Origin: Lachnospiraceae bacterium
GTDB lineage: Bacteria; Bacillota; Clostridia; Lachnospirales; Lachnospiraceae
Assembly (NCBI GenBank): GCA_900757145.1
Contig: CAAEMT010000031.1
Span: 11,641 to 75,640, forward strand
Direction: 5' to 3'
DNA: 64,000 nucleotides
Shown here: positions 23,619 to 32,239 of the stretch, one piece after another
How the letters are laid out: each line of letters begins with the position of its first letter
How positions within the stretch are numbered: the first letter of the stretch is position 1
Translations under genes and position numbers: made by a program
Notes under the pieces: model-generated
Told to the model about the DNA's origin: nothing
What the model saw: the letters and a program-made list of their open reading frames with translations, nothing else
Databases searched by the model: none

Positions 23619-24650
23619 TTGGAGAAAAAAATTGACAAAAGAAAGCTGCTTGCACGGGCAAAGTATATTGCTCTCGGTGTGGTTATACTGATCGTGCTGG
23701 CTATCCTCGGTACAGGGGTGTGGTATCAGATCGAGGAACAGGAAGAAGCAGTAGTTGTGACTCTGGGAGAAGCGAAAGCTGTTTCTGAAAAAGGACTTCA
23801 CTTTAAAATCCCGCTGCTACAGCAGGTACGCAAGGTAGACACGACGATTCAGGGATTTCCGATCGGCTATGATATTACGACAAAAGAGACGGTGGATGAT
23901 GAGGCAGTGATGATCACCTCTGACTATAACTTCATCAATGTCAACTTTTTCGTGGAGTACCGTATCTCAGATCCTGTCAAGTACCTGTATGCGTCAGACA
24001 ATCCAGAGGGAATACTGAAGAATATCGCACAGAGCTGTATCCGTACAGTGATCGGCAGTTATGATGTAGACAGTGTGCTTACAACTGGCAAGGCGGAGAT
24101 TCAGGCGGCTATCAAGCAGATGATTCTAGACAAGCTGGAGAATCAGGATATCGGACTTGACCTTGTAAACATTACGATCCAGGATTCTGAGCCGCCGACA
24201 AAAGAGATCATGCAGGCATTTAAGGCAGTAGAGACAGCAAAGCAGGGCAAGGATACCGCACTTAATAATGCAAATAAGTACCGCAACGAAAAGCTTCCGG
24301 CTGCCAAAGCGCAGGCAGATGAGATTGTTCAGGATGCGGAGGCACAGAAGCAGACACGCATCAATGAGGCGGAGGCGCAGGTGGCGAGGTTTAACGCAAT
24401 GTATGAAGAGTATGAGAAAAATCCGACCGTTACGAAGCAGCGTATGTTCTTTGAGACGATGGAGGAGGTACTTCCTGATCTCAAGGTGATCATTGATGAG
24501 GGAAACGGAGTGCAGAAGGTGATTCCTCTGGAACCGTTTATGGAGATGAATGAAGCGGAAGAAAATGCGGATCAAAGCGACAGCGCACAGCAAAATGATA
24601 CGGATCAGACAAATACATTCGGTCAGTTGGCAGACAGCACAAAAAGATAA
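23619..24650 (+). CDS. hflK: HflK-like SPFH/band 7 membrane protein
   Basis: A protein of about 343 residues. The TTG at 23619 is preferred because AGGAGG lies 5 bases upstream; an ATG at 23592 is an alternative. A membrane anchor (YIALGVVILIVLAILGTGVWY) precedes an SPFH domain with EEAVVVTLGEAKAV and GLHFKIPLLQQV. An Ala/Gln/Glu-rich coiled coil follows (EKLPAAKAQADEIVQDAEAQ). HflK and HflC form a membrane cage that modulates the FtsH protease in E. coli. The acidic, Asp/Gln-rich C-terminal tail is variable. hflC follows after 12 bases. Confidence 0.85.
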   Translation: MEKKIDKRKLLARAKYIALGVVILIVLAILGTGVWYQIEEQEEAVVVTLGEAKAVSEKGLHFKIPLLQQVRKVDTTIQGFPIGYDITTKETVDDEAVMITSDYNFINVNFFVEYRISDPVKYLYASDNPEGILKNIAQSCIRTVIGSYDVDSVLTTGKAEIQAAIKQMILDKLENQDIGLDLVNITIQDSEPPTKEIMQAFKAVETAKQGKDTALNNANKYRNEKLPAAKAQADEIVQDAEAQKQTRINEAEAQVARFNAMYEEYEKNPTVTKQRMFFETMEEVLPDLKVIIDEGNGVQKVIPLEPFMEMNEAEENADQSDSAQQNDTDQTNTFGQLADSTKR

Positions 24651-24662
24651 GGAGGATAACAG

Positions 24663-25535
24663 ATGAAAAAGAAAATAATCGGAGGCGTTTCGGCAGTCGT
24701 ACTGCTCATCCTTCTGGCATCCTCCCTTGTAGTGACGGCGGAGAATGAGTACAGCCTGGTACGCCAGTTTGGACGGATCAGCCGTGTGATCGAAAAGCCG
24801 GGACTGTCTATGAAAATCCCGTTTATCCAGACGACAGACACTTTCCCGAAGCAGACGCTGCTTTATGATCTTGTTCCGTCGGAGGTTATTACCCGTGACA
24901 AGAAAACGATGATCACGGACAGCTATGTGCTCTGGCGCATATCAGAGCCGATGAAATTTGCGCAGACATTAAACGGTTCGATCATGAATGCAGAGAGCCG
25001 TATCAATACTGCAGTTTATAACGCTTTGAAAAACGCAATCAGCAGCATGAATCAGGATGAGGTCATCACAAGCCGTGACGGAGAACTGTCAGCGCTTGTG
25101 ATGGAGAAGATTGATGCGGGCATGGATCAGTACGGTATCGAGTTGATGATGTTTGAGACGAAGCAGCTTGACCTGCCGGAAGATAATAAGGCTGCTGTTT
25201 ATGAGCGAATGATCTCTGAACGTGATAATATAGCGGCTACATATACGGCAGAAGGTAACTCGGAAGCGCAGGTGATCCGCAATACGACGGATAAAGAGGT
25301 GGCGATCAGTATATCTGAGGCTAAGAAGCAGGCAGAGATTCTTACGGCGGAGGGCGAAGCCGAGTATATGCGCATTCTTTCAGAAGCGTACAACACAGAT
25401 GAGAAGACTGCATTTTATTCTTTTGTAAGGAGTCTTGATGCATTAAAAAATTCTATGACAGGAGAGAATAAGACGGTAGTACTCTCGGCAGATTCGCCGA
25501 TCGCGCAGATTTTTAACGGAAATGCATTTGAGTAA
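24663..25535 (+). CDS. hflC: HflC-like SPFH/band 7 membrane protein
   Basis: A 290-residue partner of HflK. An N-terminal membrane helix (GGVSAVVLLILLASSLVV) is followed by the SPFH domain, with NEYSLVRQFGRISRVIEKPG and RISEPMKFAQTL. Its coiled-coil part contains SERDNIAATYTAEGNSEAQ and EILTAEGEAEYMRIL, matching HflC closely. The start follows AAGGAGG with normal spacing. Together the pair probably surrounds or regulates FtsH in the membrane. A strong terminator follows. Confidence 0.88.
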   Translation: MKKKIIGGVSAVVLLILLASSLVVTAENEYSLVRQFGRISRVIEKPGLSMKIPFIQTTDTFPKQTLLYDLVPSEVITRDKKTMITDSYVLWRISEPMKFAQTLNGSIMNAESRINTAVYNALKNAISSMNQDEVITSRDGELSALVMEKIDAGMDQYGIELMMFETKQLDLPEDNKAAVYERMISERDNIAATYTAEGNSEAQVIRNTTDKEVAISISEAKKQAEILTAEGEAEYMRILSEAYNTDEKTAFYSFVRSLDALKNSMTGENKTVVLSADSPIAQIFNGNAFE

Positions 25536-25556
25536 AAAGACAGATTCGGTGATAGA

Positions 25557-25591
25557 AAAACGGAGCGGATGTTTTACATTCGCTCCGTTTT
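25557..25591 (+). terminator. Intrinsic terminator of hflKC
   Basis: AAAACGGAGCG (25557-25567) and CGCTCCGTTTT (25581-25591) are perfect reverse complements with a 13-base loop, ending in T's. Confidence 0.85.
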
Positions 25592-25602
25592 CGTTACGGA
25601 TA

Positions 25603-25657
25603 ATTTACGCAGGATTTACTTTTTTCATGTTTTACATTTTACATATCGTCTGTAAAA
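25603..25657 (+). promoter_or_regulatory. Pho-box array and putative promoter upstream of pstS
   Basis: TTTAC-type repeats occur at 25603-25609 (ATTTACG), 25614-25620 (ATTTACT), 25630-25636 and 25637-25643 (both TTTTACA). The first two are 11 bases apart, the helical spacing of PhoP binding sites. TAAAAT at 25652-25657 could be the -10. The rest of the gap to pstS (to 25849) holds a small GTGGCA/TGCCAC hairpin at 25765-25786 and no gene. Confidence 0.65.
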
Positions 25658-25849
25658 TGCTTTTTGTAATCGCGGCAGGGCGGAAATGGTCAGAGAAAAA
25701 AGAATGACAAATACATAGCGCACCAAAACCGCTGTTACAAGAAATCGCGCAGGAGAATATCCAAGTGGCAGGAGAGCAAGTGCCACATAATAAAAAAGAA
25801 GTGTGCGCGTAGAACGTAAAAAGAAGCAGAGAAAAAGGAGATCAAAAAC

Positions 25850-26698
25850 ATGAAAAAAGCAGTAGCAATGGCAATGGCAGCAATGATGACAGCAGCACTT
25901 GGTGTAACAGCAATGGCAGCAGAGGGTGATATCACAATTTGTTCCAGAGAGGATGGTTCCGGTACAAGAGGAGCATTCATCGAGCTGTTTGGCGTACAGG
26001 AAGAGGTTGACGGAGAAAAGGTTGATAATACAACTGAGGCAGCAAAGATTACAAATAGCACATCTGTAATGATGAGCACAGTTGAGCAGGATCCGAATGC
26101 GATCGGTTATATTTCCCTCGGTTCCCTTGGCGACACAGTAAAAGCCGTAAAGATCGATGGAGCTGAGGCAACGGCTGAGAATATCGTTTCCGGTGACTAC
26201 AAGGTGGTACGTCCGTTCAATATCGCGACAACGGCAGAGGTAAGCGATGCGGCAGCAGACTTTATTGCTTATATCATGAGTACAGAAGGCCAGGCAGTTG
26301 TTTCAGAAGAAGGATATATCGCAGTAGACAAAACTGAGGCATTTGCGGGCGGAGATGTAGAAGGAAAGGTAGTTGTTTCCGGTTCTTCATCTGTTACACC
26401 GGTTATGGAAAAGCTTGCAGAAGCTTACAATGCGGTAAATGACAAGGTAGAGATTGAGGTACAGCAGAGTGATTCTACAACAGGTATGACAAATGCTATT
26501 GACGGTCTTTGCGACATTGGAATGGCTTCCCGCGAACTTAAGGACAGCGAGCTTGAGGCAGGTCTTACACCGACTGTTATCGCTCAGGATGGTATCGCAG
26601 TAATCGTAAATAAAGACAATGAGCTTTCTGATCTGACAACAGAGCAGGTAAAGGGCATCTATACAGGCGAGATCACAACATGGGAGGAGCTGCAGTAA
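25850..26698 (+). CDS. pstS: Phosphate-binding protein PstS, circularly permuted
   Basis: A 282-residue phosphate-binding protein with a signal peptide (residues 1-24) cleaved near AMAAEG and no lipobox cysteine. All the usual PstS landmarks are present, but in swapped order. The segment normally in the second half, with SREDGSGTRGAF (residues 32-43), GYISLGSLGDTVKA and STEGQAVVSEEGYI, comes first. The segment normally first, with SGSSSVTPVMEKLAEAY (from residue 177), QQSDSTTG, CDIGMASRELKD and GIYTGEITTWEEL, comes last. A short linker, about residues 166-174, joins them. This implies a natural circular permutation rather than a broken gene. It heads the pst operon downstream of Pho boxes. 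Confidence 0.88.
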   Translation: MKKAVAMAMAAMMTAALGVTAMAAEGDITICSREDGSGTRGAFIELFGVQEEVDGEKVDNTTEAAKITNSTSVMMSTVEQDPNAIGYISLGSLGDTVKAVKIDGAEATAENIVSGDYKVVRPFNIATTAEVSDAAADFIAYIMSTEGQAVVSEEGYIAVDKTEAFAGGDVEGKVVVSGSSSVTPVMEKLAEAYNAVNDKVEIEVQQSDSTTGMTNAIDGLCDIGMASRELKDSELEAGLTPTVIAQDGIAVIVNKDNELSDLTTEQVKGIYTGEITTWEELQ

Positions 26699-26795
26699 GA
26701 CGCAGCATCTCAGAAAAAACTGCAGCCGTCTGTACATGTGAAATCGAAAAATATCTAGCGGCTGCAGGTGATATAAACTCGTCAGGAGGATGGCA

Positions 26796-27653
26796 ATGAC
26801 TCATAAATTTTCAGAGCGCATGATGAAAGCTGTATTTTTCATCGCAGCTTGCGCATCAGTGCTTGCGGTGGCGCTGATTTGTATCTTCCTCTTTTCGAAT
26901 GGGATTCCGGCTATGACAGAGATTGGCGTTTCGGATTTCCTGTTCGGTCAGAAGTGGAAACCTTCCAATAAAATTTTTGGTATTTTACCGTTTATCCTCG
27001 GCAGCATCTACGTGACTGCGGGATCTGTCGTGATCGGAGTGCCGACCGCGCTTTTGACAGCAATCTTTCTGGCGTTTTACTGCCCGAAAAAGCTGTATCC
27101 GATATTAAAAGCAATGGTAAATCTGATGGCTGGCATCCCGTCGGTTGTATATGGATTTTTCGGTCTCGTGTGGATTGTTCCGATGATGCGGGATCTGACC
27201 GGAAAAGACGGAAGTACAATGTTGACGGCCTCCATTCTTCTTGGCATCATGATACTGCCTACCGTTACAGGAGTTGTAGAACCTGCTCTTCGCAGTGTGC
27301 CGACAAGTTACTACGAGGGATCGCTTGCGCTTGGCGCAACACATGAACGCAGTGTGTTCCGTACCGTAATTCCAGCTGCAAAGTCAGGTGTAGCGGCAGG
27401 GATTGTACTTGGGATCGGAAGATCGATCGGAGAGACAATGGCAGTGATTATGGTTGCAGGAAATCAGACATGGATGCCGCAGGGGCTGCTAAAAGGCATC
27501 AGAACACTTACGGCAAATATTGTTATGGAAATGGGCTATGCGACAGACCTTCACAGAGGTGCTCTGATCGCAACAGGAGTTGTCCTGTTTGTGTTCATTC
27601 TATTAATCAATCTTTGTGTATCTGCATTGAAACGGAGATCAGCTTATGAGTAG
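26796..27653 (+). CDS. pstC: Phosphate ABC transporter permease PstC
   Basis: A 285-residue membrane protein with about six helices. The ATG at 26796 is preferred over 26790 because AGGAGG ends at 26789. PstC hallmarks are visible: SDFLFGQKWKP near the N-terminus, MAGIPSVVYGFFGLVWIVP, and the cytoplasmic-loop region EGSLALGATHERSVFRTVIP followed by GRSIGETMAVIM. It forms the phosphate channel with PstA. A 97-base gap after pstS has no clear terminator. It overlaps pstA by 8 bases. Confidence 0.93.
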   Translation: MTHKFSERMMKAVFFIAACASVLAVALICIFLFSNGIPAMTEIGVSDFLFGQKWKPSNKIFGILPFILGSIYVTAGSVVIGVPTALLTAIFLAFYCPKKLYPILKAMVNLMAGIPSVVYGFFGLVWIVPMMRDLTGKDGSTMLTASILLGIMILPTVTGVVEPALRSVPTSYYEGSLALGATHERSVFRTVIPAAKSGVAAGIVLGIGRSIGETMAVIMVAGNQTWMPQGLLKGIRTLTANIVMEMGYATDLHRGALIATGVVLFVFILLINLCVSALKRRSAYE

Positions 27654-28554
27654 GGAAAATGCAATAAAAACTGCAGACGGGAAGAAAAATCCCGGAAGAA
27701 TAGAAGCTTATCTCAATCTCTGGAAACATCACCCCGGTTCAGCGTTTATCGCAAGTATTGTATGGCTTGCAGCGCTTATCACGATGGGAGTGCTGATCTT
27801 TCTTGTCAGCTTTATTGTGATCAAGGGTGTACGTCATTTGACGCCGGATCTTTTCGCACTTTCGTATAATACAGATAATGTATCGTTGCTTCCGGCACTT
27901 ATCAATACCCTGATTATTACTGTATTTTCGCTTCTGATCGCAGTGCCGCTCGGTATATTTGCGGCAATTTTCCTTGTAGAGTATGCGAATAAAGGAAGCA
28001 AAATGGTGAATCTGATCCGTATTACGGCAGAAACGCTTCAGGGGATTCCTTCTATTATATATGGACTATTCGGACTGCTGTTTTTCTGTACAACGATCCG
28101 TTGGGGGTTGTCTTTGTTGTCCGGTTCCATGACTCTTGTTATTATGATTCTTCCCCTTATTATTCGTACTACGGAAGAAGCGCTGCTTGGTGTACCGGAT
28201 ACGTACAGAGAAGCTTCTTTCGGATTGGGCGCAGGTAAGCTGCGTACGATTTTCCGGGTAGTACTTCCAAGTGCCATCCCGGGTATCCTTTCAGGCGTAG
28301 TGCTTGCGACAGGAAGGATTGTTGGAGAGACAGCGGCGCTTTTGTACACGGCAGGTTCTGTGGCAAAGGTACCGGAAAATCTAATGGGGTCGGGAAGATC
28401 GCTGGCTGTACATATGTATGTGCTTTCAACAGAAGGATTATATATGGATCAGGCGTATGCGACGGCAGTTGTACTGCTTGTATTCGTACTGGTGCTCAAT
28501 GGAGTTTCTGCGCTGATCGCGCGGCGTATATCGAAGGCTTCCACGGGAAATTAA
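27646..28554 (+). CDS. pstA: Phosphate ABC transporter permease PstA
   Basis: A 302-residue membrane protein. Landmarks include ETLQGIPSIIYGLFGLLFF, the loop DTYREASFGLGAGKLRTIFR and GRIVGETAALLYTAG. The first about 30 residues are a polar cytoplasmic tail. It overlaps the end of pstC by 8 bases and is followed by pstB after 18 bases. Confidence 0.93.
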   Translation: MSRENAIKTADGKKNPGRIEAYLNLWKHHPGSAFIASIVWLAALITMGVLIFLVSFIVIKGVRHLTPDLFALSYNTDNVSLLPALINTLIITVFSLLIAVPLGIFAAIFLVEYANKGSKMVNLIRITAETLQGIPSIIYGLFGLLFFCTTIRWGLSLLSGSMTLVIMILPLIIRTTEEALLGVPDTYREASFGLGAGKLRTIFRVVLPSAIPGILSGVVLATGRIVGETAALLYTAGSVAKVPENLMGSGRSLAVHMYVLSTEGLYMDQAYATAVVLLVFVLVLNGVSALIARRISKASTGN

Positions 28555-28572
28555 AGAGATTGAGGATAAAAG

Positions 28573-29322
28573 ATGGGAAAAATAGATATTAGAAACACAG
28601 ATTTGTATTATGGTGATTTTCATGCGCTGAAGGACATTAATCTGGAAATCCCGGCGAATAAGATCACTGCGTTTATCGGACCGAGCGGATGCGGAAAATC
28701 AACGCTGCTCAAATCCTTAAATAGAATGAACGATCTCGTAGAGGGCTGTAAGATCACGGGAGAGCTGCTACTGGATGGGGAAGATATCTATGGAAACATG
28801 GATGTTAATCTTTTGAGAAAACGCGTGGGTATGGTATTCCAGAAACCGAATCCGTTCCCGATGAGCATTTATGACAATATTGCATACGGACCGAGGACAC
28901 ACGGTGTTCGTTCAAAGGCAAAGCTTGATGTGATCGTGGAGAAAGCGCTCCGCGATGCCGCAATCTGGGATGAGGTAAAAGATCGTCTCAAAAAGAGCGC
29001 TCTTGGTATGTCAGGCGGACAGCAGCAGAGATTGTGTATTGCACGTGCTCTGGCAGTCGAACCGGAGGTGCTTTTGATGGATGAACCGACATCAGCACTT
29101 GATCCAATCTCAACTTCAAGGATTGAAGACCTTGCAATGGAACTCAAATCAAAATATACGATCGTCATGGTTACGCACAATATGCAGCAGGCAGCGCGTA
29201 TTTCTGATAAAACGGCATTTTTCCTGCTGGGCGAAGTAGTGGAGTATGACGATACGATGACGCTGTTTTCTATGCCTAAGAACAAGAAGACAGAAGAGTA
29301 TATTACAGGGAGGTTCGGATGA
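28573..29322 (+). CDS. pstB: Phosphate ABC transporter ATPase PstB
   Basis: A 249-residue ATPase. Walker A GPSGCGKST is at about residues 36-44, the PstB-specific KSLNRMNDLVEGCKITGE follows, the signature is MSGGQQQRLCIARAL and Walker B is LLMDEPTSALDP. It ends with KTEEYITGRFG, the normal PstB terminus. It powers high-affinity phosphate uptake through PstC and PstA. phoU begins 1 base after its stop, and the GGGAGG at the end of pstB is the phoU ribosome site. Confidence 0.96.
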   Translation: MGKIDIRNTDLYYGDFHALKDINLEIPANKITAFIGPSGCGKSTLLKSLNRMNDLVEGCKITGELLLDGEDIYGNMDVNLLRKRVGMVFQKPNPFPMSIYDNIAYGPRTHGVRSKAKLDVIVEKALRDAAIWDEVKDRLKKSALGMSGGQQQRLCIARALAVEPEVLLMDEPTSALDPISTSRIEDLAMELKSKYTIVMVTHNMQQAARISDKTAFFLLGEVVEYDDTMTLFSMPKNKKTEEYITGRFG

Positions 29323-29323
29323 T

Positions 29324-29998
29324 ATGAGAGAGCGGTATGTGCAGCAGCTTGAACAGCTTCAAAATGAAGTCCTTGAGCTTGGTGAGCTCTGTGAGAGAGC
29401 GATCATGAAAACGTGCCGATTGCTGGATTCAGACGAGATGCGTGATGCCTGTGTAAAGGAGATAAGCGCACTGGAAAAGGAGATTGACACGAAGGAGCAT
29501 TCCGTGGAAGCGATCTGCATCCAGCTTCTCCTTCGTCAGCAGCCGGTAGCAGCTGATCTGCGCAGGATTTCGGCGGCGCTTAAGATGGTTACAGATATGG
29601 AGCGCATCGGAGATCAGGCGACAGATATTGCGGAAATTCTAAAGACAGGCAGTATTGATGTTCCGGTAAAAGGGGTTAAGATAGCAAAGATGGCAGAGTT
29701 TACGATGCAGATGGTAAACAAAAGCGTAGAATCTTACATAAACCGCGATCTTACACTGGCGCAGGAGACAATCGAAAGTGATGACACACTGGATGAGATG
29801 TTTCTGGAGGTACGCCGGACATTAAATGCAAATGAGATGCATTTTTCTGCTGATCAGATCCTTGATCTGCTGATGATAGCAAAATATTATGAACGGATCG
29901 GCGATCATGCAACGAATATTGCGGAATGGGTGGAATTTTCGCTTACAGGCAGACACAGGGACGGCGAAGAGGTATACGATGTATTCGGTCTGGAGTAA
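29324..29998 (+). CDS. phoU: Phosphate signalling protein PhoU
   Basis: A 224-residue all-helical protein with two PhoU repeats. The metal-binding-type motifs are MERIGDQATDIAEI in the first half and YERIGDHATNIAEWV in the second. PhoU links the state of the Pst transporter to the PhoR kinase and represses the Pho response when phosphate is plentiful. It lies directly behind pstB, as in most bacteria. The kinase and regulator it would act on are probably those at 54955-56958. Confidence 0.95.
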   Translation: MRERYVQQLEQLQNEVLELGELCERAIMKTCRLLDSDEMRDACVKEISALEKEIDTKEHSVEAICIQLLLRQQPVAADLRRISAALKMVTDMERIGDQATDIAEILKTGSIDVPVKGVKIAKMAEFTMQMVNKSVESYINRDLTLAQETIESDDTLDEMFLEVRRTLNANEMHFSADQILDLLMIAKYYERIGDHATNIAEWVEFSLTGRHRDGEEVYDVFGLE

Positions 29999-30050
29999 AA
30001 AGTAAAGTACAAAAGACATACAGAAGATCATATACAAAAAGGAGAGAGTT

Positions 30051-31604
30051 ATGAATATTAAATATAAAATGAAAAAAGCAGCAGCAGGACTTTTGGCAGC
30101 AGCAGTGACGGCAGGAGCGGCAGTACCGGTTATGCCGGCATTAGCGGAGGAAGCAGATGTAAAAGCGCCGAAGTATGTTTTCTTATTTATCGGAGACGGT
30201 ATGAGCTATCCGCAGATCCAGGCGACTGCCGACTATCTTGGAGCGATGGAGCAGGGAGCGCAGTACGATATTCTTTCCGGCCCGAAAGCGCTTACGATGA
30301 TGAGCTTTCCGGTAGCAGGCTCTGCGACAACTTTTGACTCTACATCGTTTTGTCCTGACTCAGCATCGACAGCGACATCTATTTCTACAGGGCATAAGAC
30401 ATACAGCGGCTCGATTAATGTAGATGAGACAGGTACAGTGGAGTATGAAACAATCGCAGAGAAGCTGAAAGAGCAGCTTGGATACAAAATCGGAGTAATC
30501 TCCTCTGTCAATTTAAACCATGCGACACCGGCGGCATTTTATGCGCATCAGGTAAGCAGAAACAGCTACTATGAGATTTCCAATGAGCTGATTGAGAGCG
30601 GATTCGATTATTTTGCAGGCGGCGCGCTTCTGCAGCCGACAGGAAAGGAAGAGGATCAGCCGGACAGCTATACGCTGGCAGAAGAGGCAGGCTACAAGGT
30701 AATCAGAACGCAGGCTGAGGCGGAAGCGCTTACTGCGGAAGATGGTAAGGCGATTGTGATCTCTGAGACTCTTGCAGACAGTGATTCTATGTCGTATGAG
30801 AATGACCGTGCGGAAGACGAATGGGCGCTGGCAGATTACGTAGATAAGGGAATAGAGGTTCTCGATAATGAGACAGGCTTTTTCATGATGGTAGAGGGCG
30901 GCAAGATCGACTGGGCATGCCATGCGAATGATGCGGGCTCCACGATCAACGATACGATCGCTCTTGATAATGCGGTGGCAGAGGCAGTCGAGTTCTATAA
31001 TGAGCATCCGGATGAGACGCTGATCCTTGTGACAGGCGACCACGAGACAGGTGGTCTGACGATCGGATTTGCAGGTACGGATTATGATACTTTCCTTACA
31101 AACTTAAGCAATCAGAAGCTTTCTTATGCAAAGTATGATGAGGAATACGTGTCAAAATATAAAGAAGAAGGAACGGATTTTGATACGGTGATGGCTGACA
31201 TCACAGAGCTGTTCGGACTTGTTCCTCCGGCTGCAGATCAGGAGGAGACAGAGGCAACAATGGACAGCAAGGATATGCATCCGGAATCTGAGGATACGGG
31301 AAGCCTTGTCCTGACACAGTATGAGTATGATAAGCTGAAAGCTGCATATGAGACAACAATGTCAAGAACAGGAGAAGAAGAGATCGGTCAGGAAGAGTAT
31401 CTTCTGTACGGAAGTTATGAACCGCTTTCTGTAACGGTTACACATATCCTGAATAATAAGAGCGGCATCAACTTTGCATCTTACGCTCATACAGGACTTC
31501 CTGTAGCGGTATTTGCGCAGGGAAATGGCCAGGAGCAGTTTGAAGGATACTATGACAATACTGATATCTATAATAAGATGGCAGAACTGCTTGGCGTAGA
31601 GTAA
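30051..31604 (+). CDS. Secreted alkaline phosphatase (PhoA family)
   Basis: A 517-residue alkaline phosphatase with a Sec signal peptide (residues 1-33, ending MPALAEEA). The first metal site is FLFIGDGMSYPQ. The nucleophile is Ser104 in CPDSASTATSISTGHKT. Further metal-site segments are VEGGKIDWACHAND and LVTGDHETGGLTIG. It releases inorganic phosphate from phosphomonoesters outside the cell. It lies 52 bases after phoU with AAAGGAGAGAG upstream, so scavenging and uptake are probably co-expressed from the pstS promoter. An acidic insert near residues 385-450 (QEETEATMDSKDMHPESED) is unusual. No clear terminator follows. Confidence 0.9.
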   Translation: MNIKYKMKKAAAGLLAAAVTAGAAVPVMPALAEEADVKAPKYVFLFIGDGMSYPQIQATADYLGAMEQGAQYDILSGPKALTMMSFPVAGSATTFDSTSFCPDSASTATSISTGHKTYSGSINVDETGTVEYETIAEKLKEQLGYKIGVISSVNLNHATPAAFYAHQVSRNSYYEISNELIESGFDYFAGGALLQPTGKEEDQPDSYTLAEEAGYKVIRTQAEAEALTAEDGKAIVISETLADSDSMSYENDRAEDEWALADYVDKGIEVLDNETGFFMMVEGGKIDWACHANDAGSTINDTIALDNAVAEAVEFYNEHPDETLILVTGDHETGGLTIGFAGTDYDTFLTNLSNQKLSYAKYDEEYVSKYKEEGTDFDTVMADITELFGLVPPAADQEETEATMDSKDMHPESEDTGSLVLTQYEYDKLKAAYETTMSRTGEEEIGQEEYLLYGSYEPLSVTVTHILNNKSGINFASYAHTGLPVAVFAQGNGQEQFEGYYDNTDIYNKMAELLGVE

Positions 31605-31632
31605 AACGATAAAATTAGCTTCATAATGAAAA

Positions 31633-32217
31633 TTAAGTATAAGTCTTAATGATTTCTTCGGCAATGGATCGTCTGGCAATACAACGATCCATTGCCTGTT
31701 TTTCTATGTAACGGTGCGCCTCCGGTTCACTCATGGAGAGCTCACTGATCAAAATCCATTTTGCTTTATTGATTAGGCGTATTTCCGCCATCTTCTCTTC
31801 GATGGACAGGGATTTTTTCTCAAACTGTCTTAAACGCTCTCTGGAGCTTTCCATCCAGGTAAGCGCCTGAAGCATGAGCGATTTTGGCACAGGCTTTGGC
31901 AGTGTGAATACGCCGTAAGGGACGACCATCTCATGAACAGCGGCGTGAATATCATTCTTTGCCAAAAGAAGGACAGAAGTCTGCCTGGAGGTACAGATAT
32001 CGATTGCAAAACGAGTACCGATATCATCAGGCAGCGGGGCATTAATGATTACGAAATCAAACGTTTTTTCTGTGAGTATACGTCTGGCGGCACTGATGCT
32101 TGCGGCAGTTTGCACCGGAAAGTATCGTATTTCGGGCAGCAGGTCAGTAAACGAAGAGGTGAATCTATCGGCAGCAGATACGAGGAGTATACTGTAAACA
32201 CGTTCTTTTAAACTCAT
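31633..32217 (-). CDS. ANTAR-domain response regulator (RNA antiterminator)
   Basis: A 194-residue regulator with a degenerate N-terminal receiver domain (YSILLVSAADRF; FDFVIINAPLPDD in the usual phospho-Asp region) and a C-terminal ANTAR domain of about 55 residues (EEKMAEIRLINKAKWILISE, then SEPEAHRYIEKQAMD). ANTAR proteins bind paired hairpins in leader RNAs and prevent termination. The lack of a clear phospho-acceptor Asp suggests control by protein contact or ligand rather than a kinase. It is the last gene of the leftward ammonia-assimilation operon, 22 bases after glutamine synthetase. The attenuators at 36893-36953 and 37088-37124 are candidate targets. Confidence 0.85.
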   Translation of the reverse strand: MSLKERVYSILLVSAADRFTSSFTDLLPEIRYFPVQTAASISAARRILTEKTFDFVIINAPLPDDIGTRFAIDICTSRQTSVLLLAKNDIHAAVHEMVVPYGVFTLPKPVPKSLMLQALTWMESSRERLRQFEKKSLSIEEKMAEIRLINKAKWILISELSMSEPEAHRYIEKQAMDRCIARRSIAEEIIKTYT

Positions 32218-32239
32218 TTTGTCCCTTCCTCCGGTAGCA

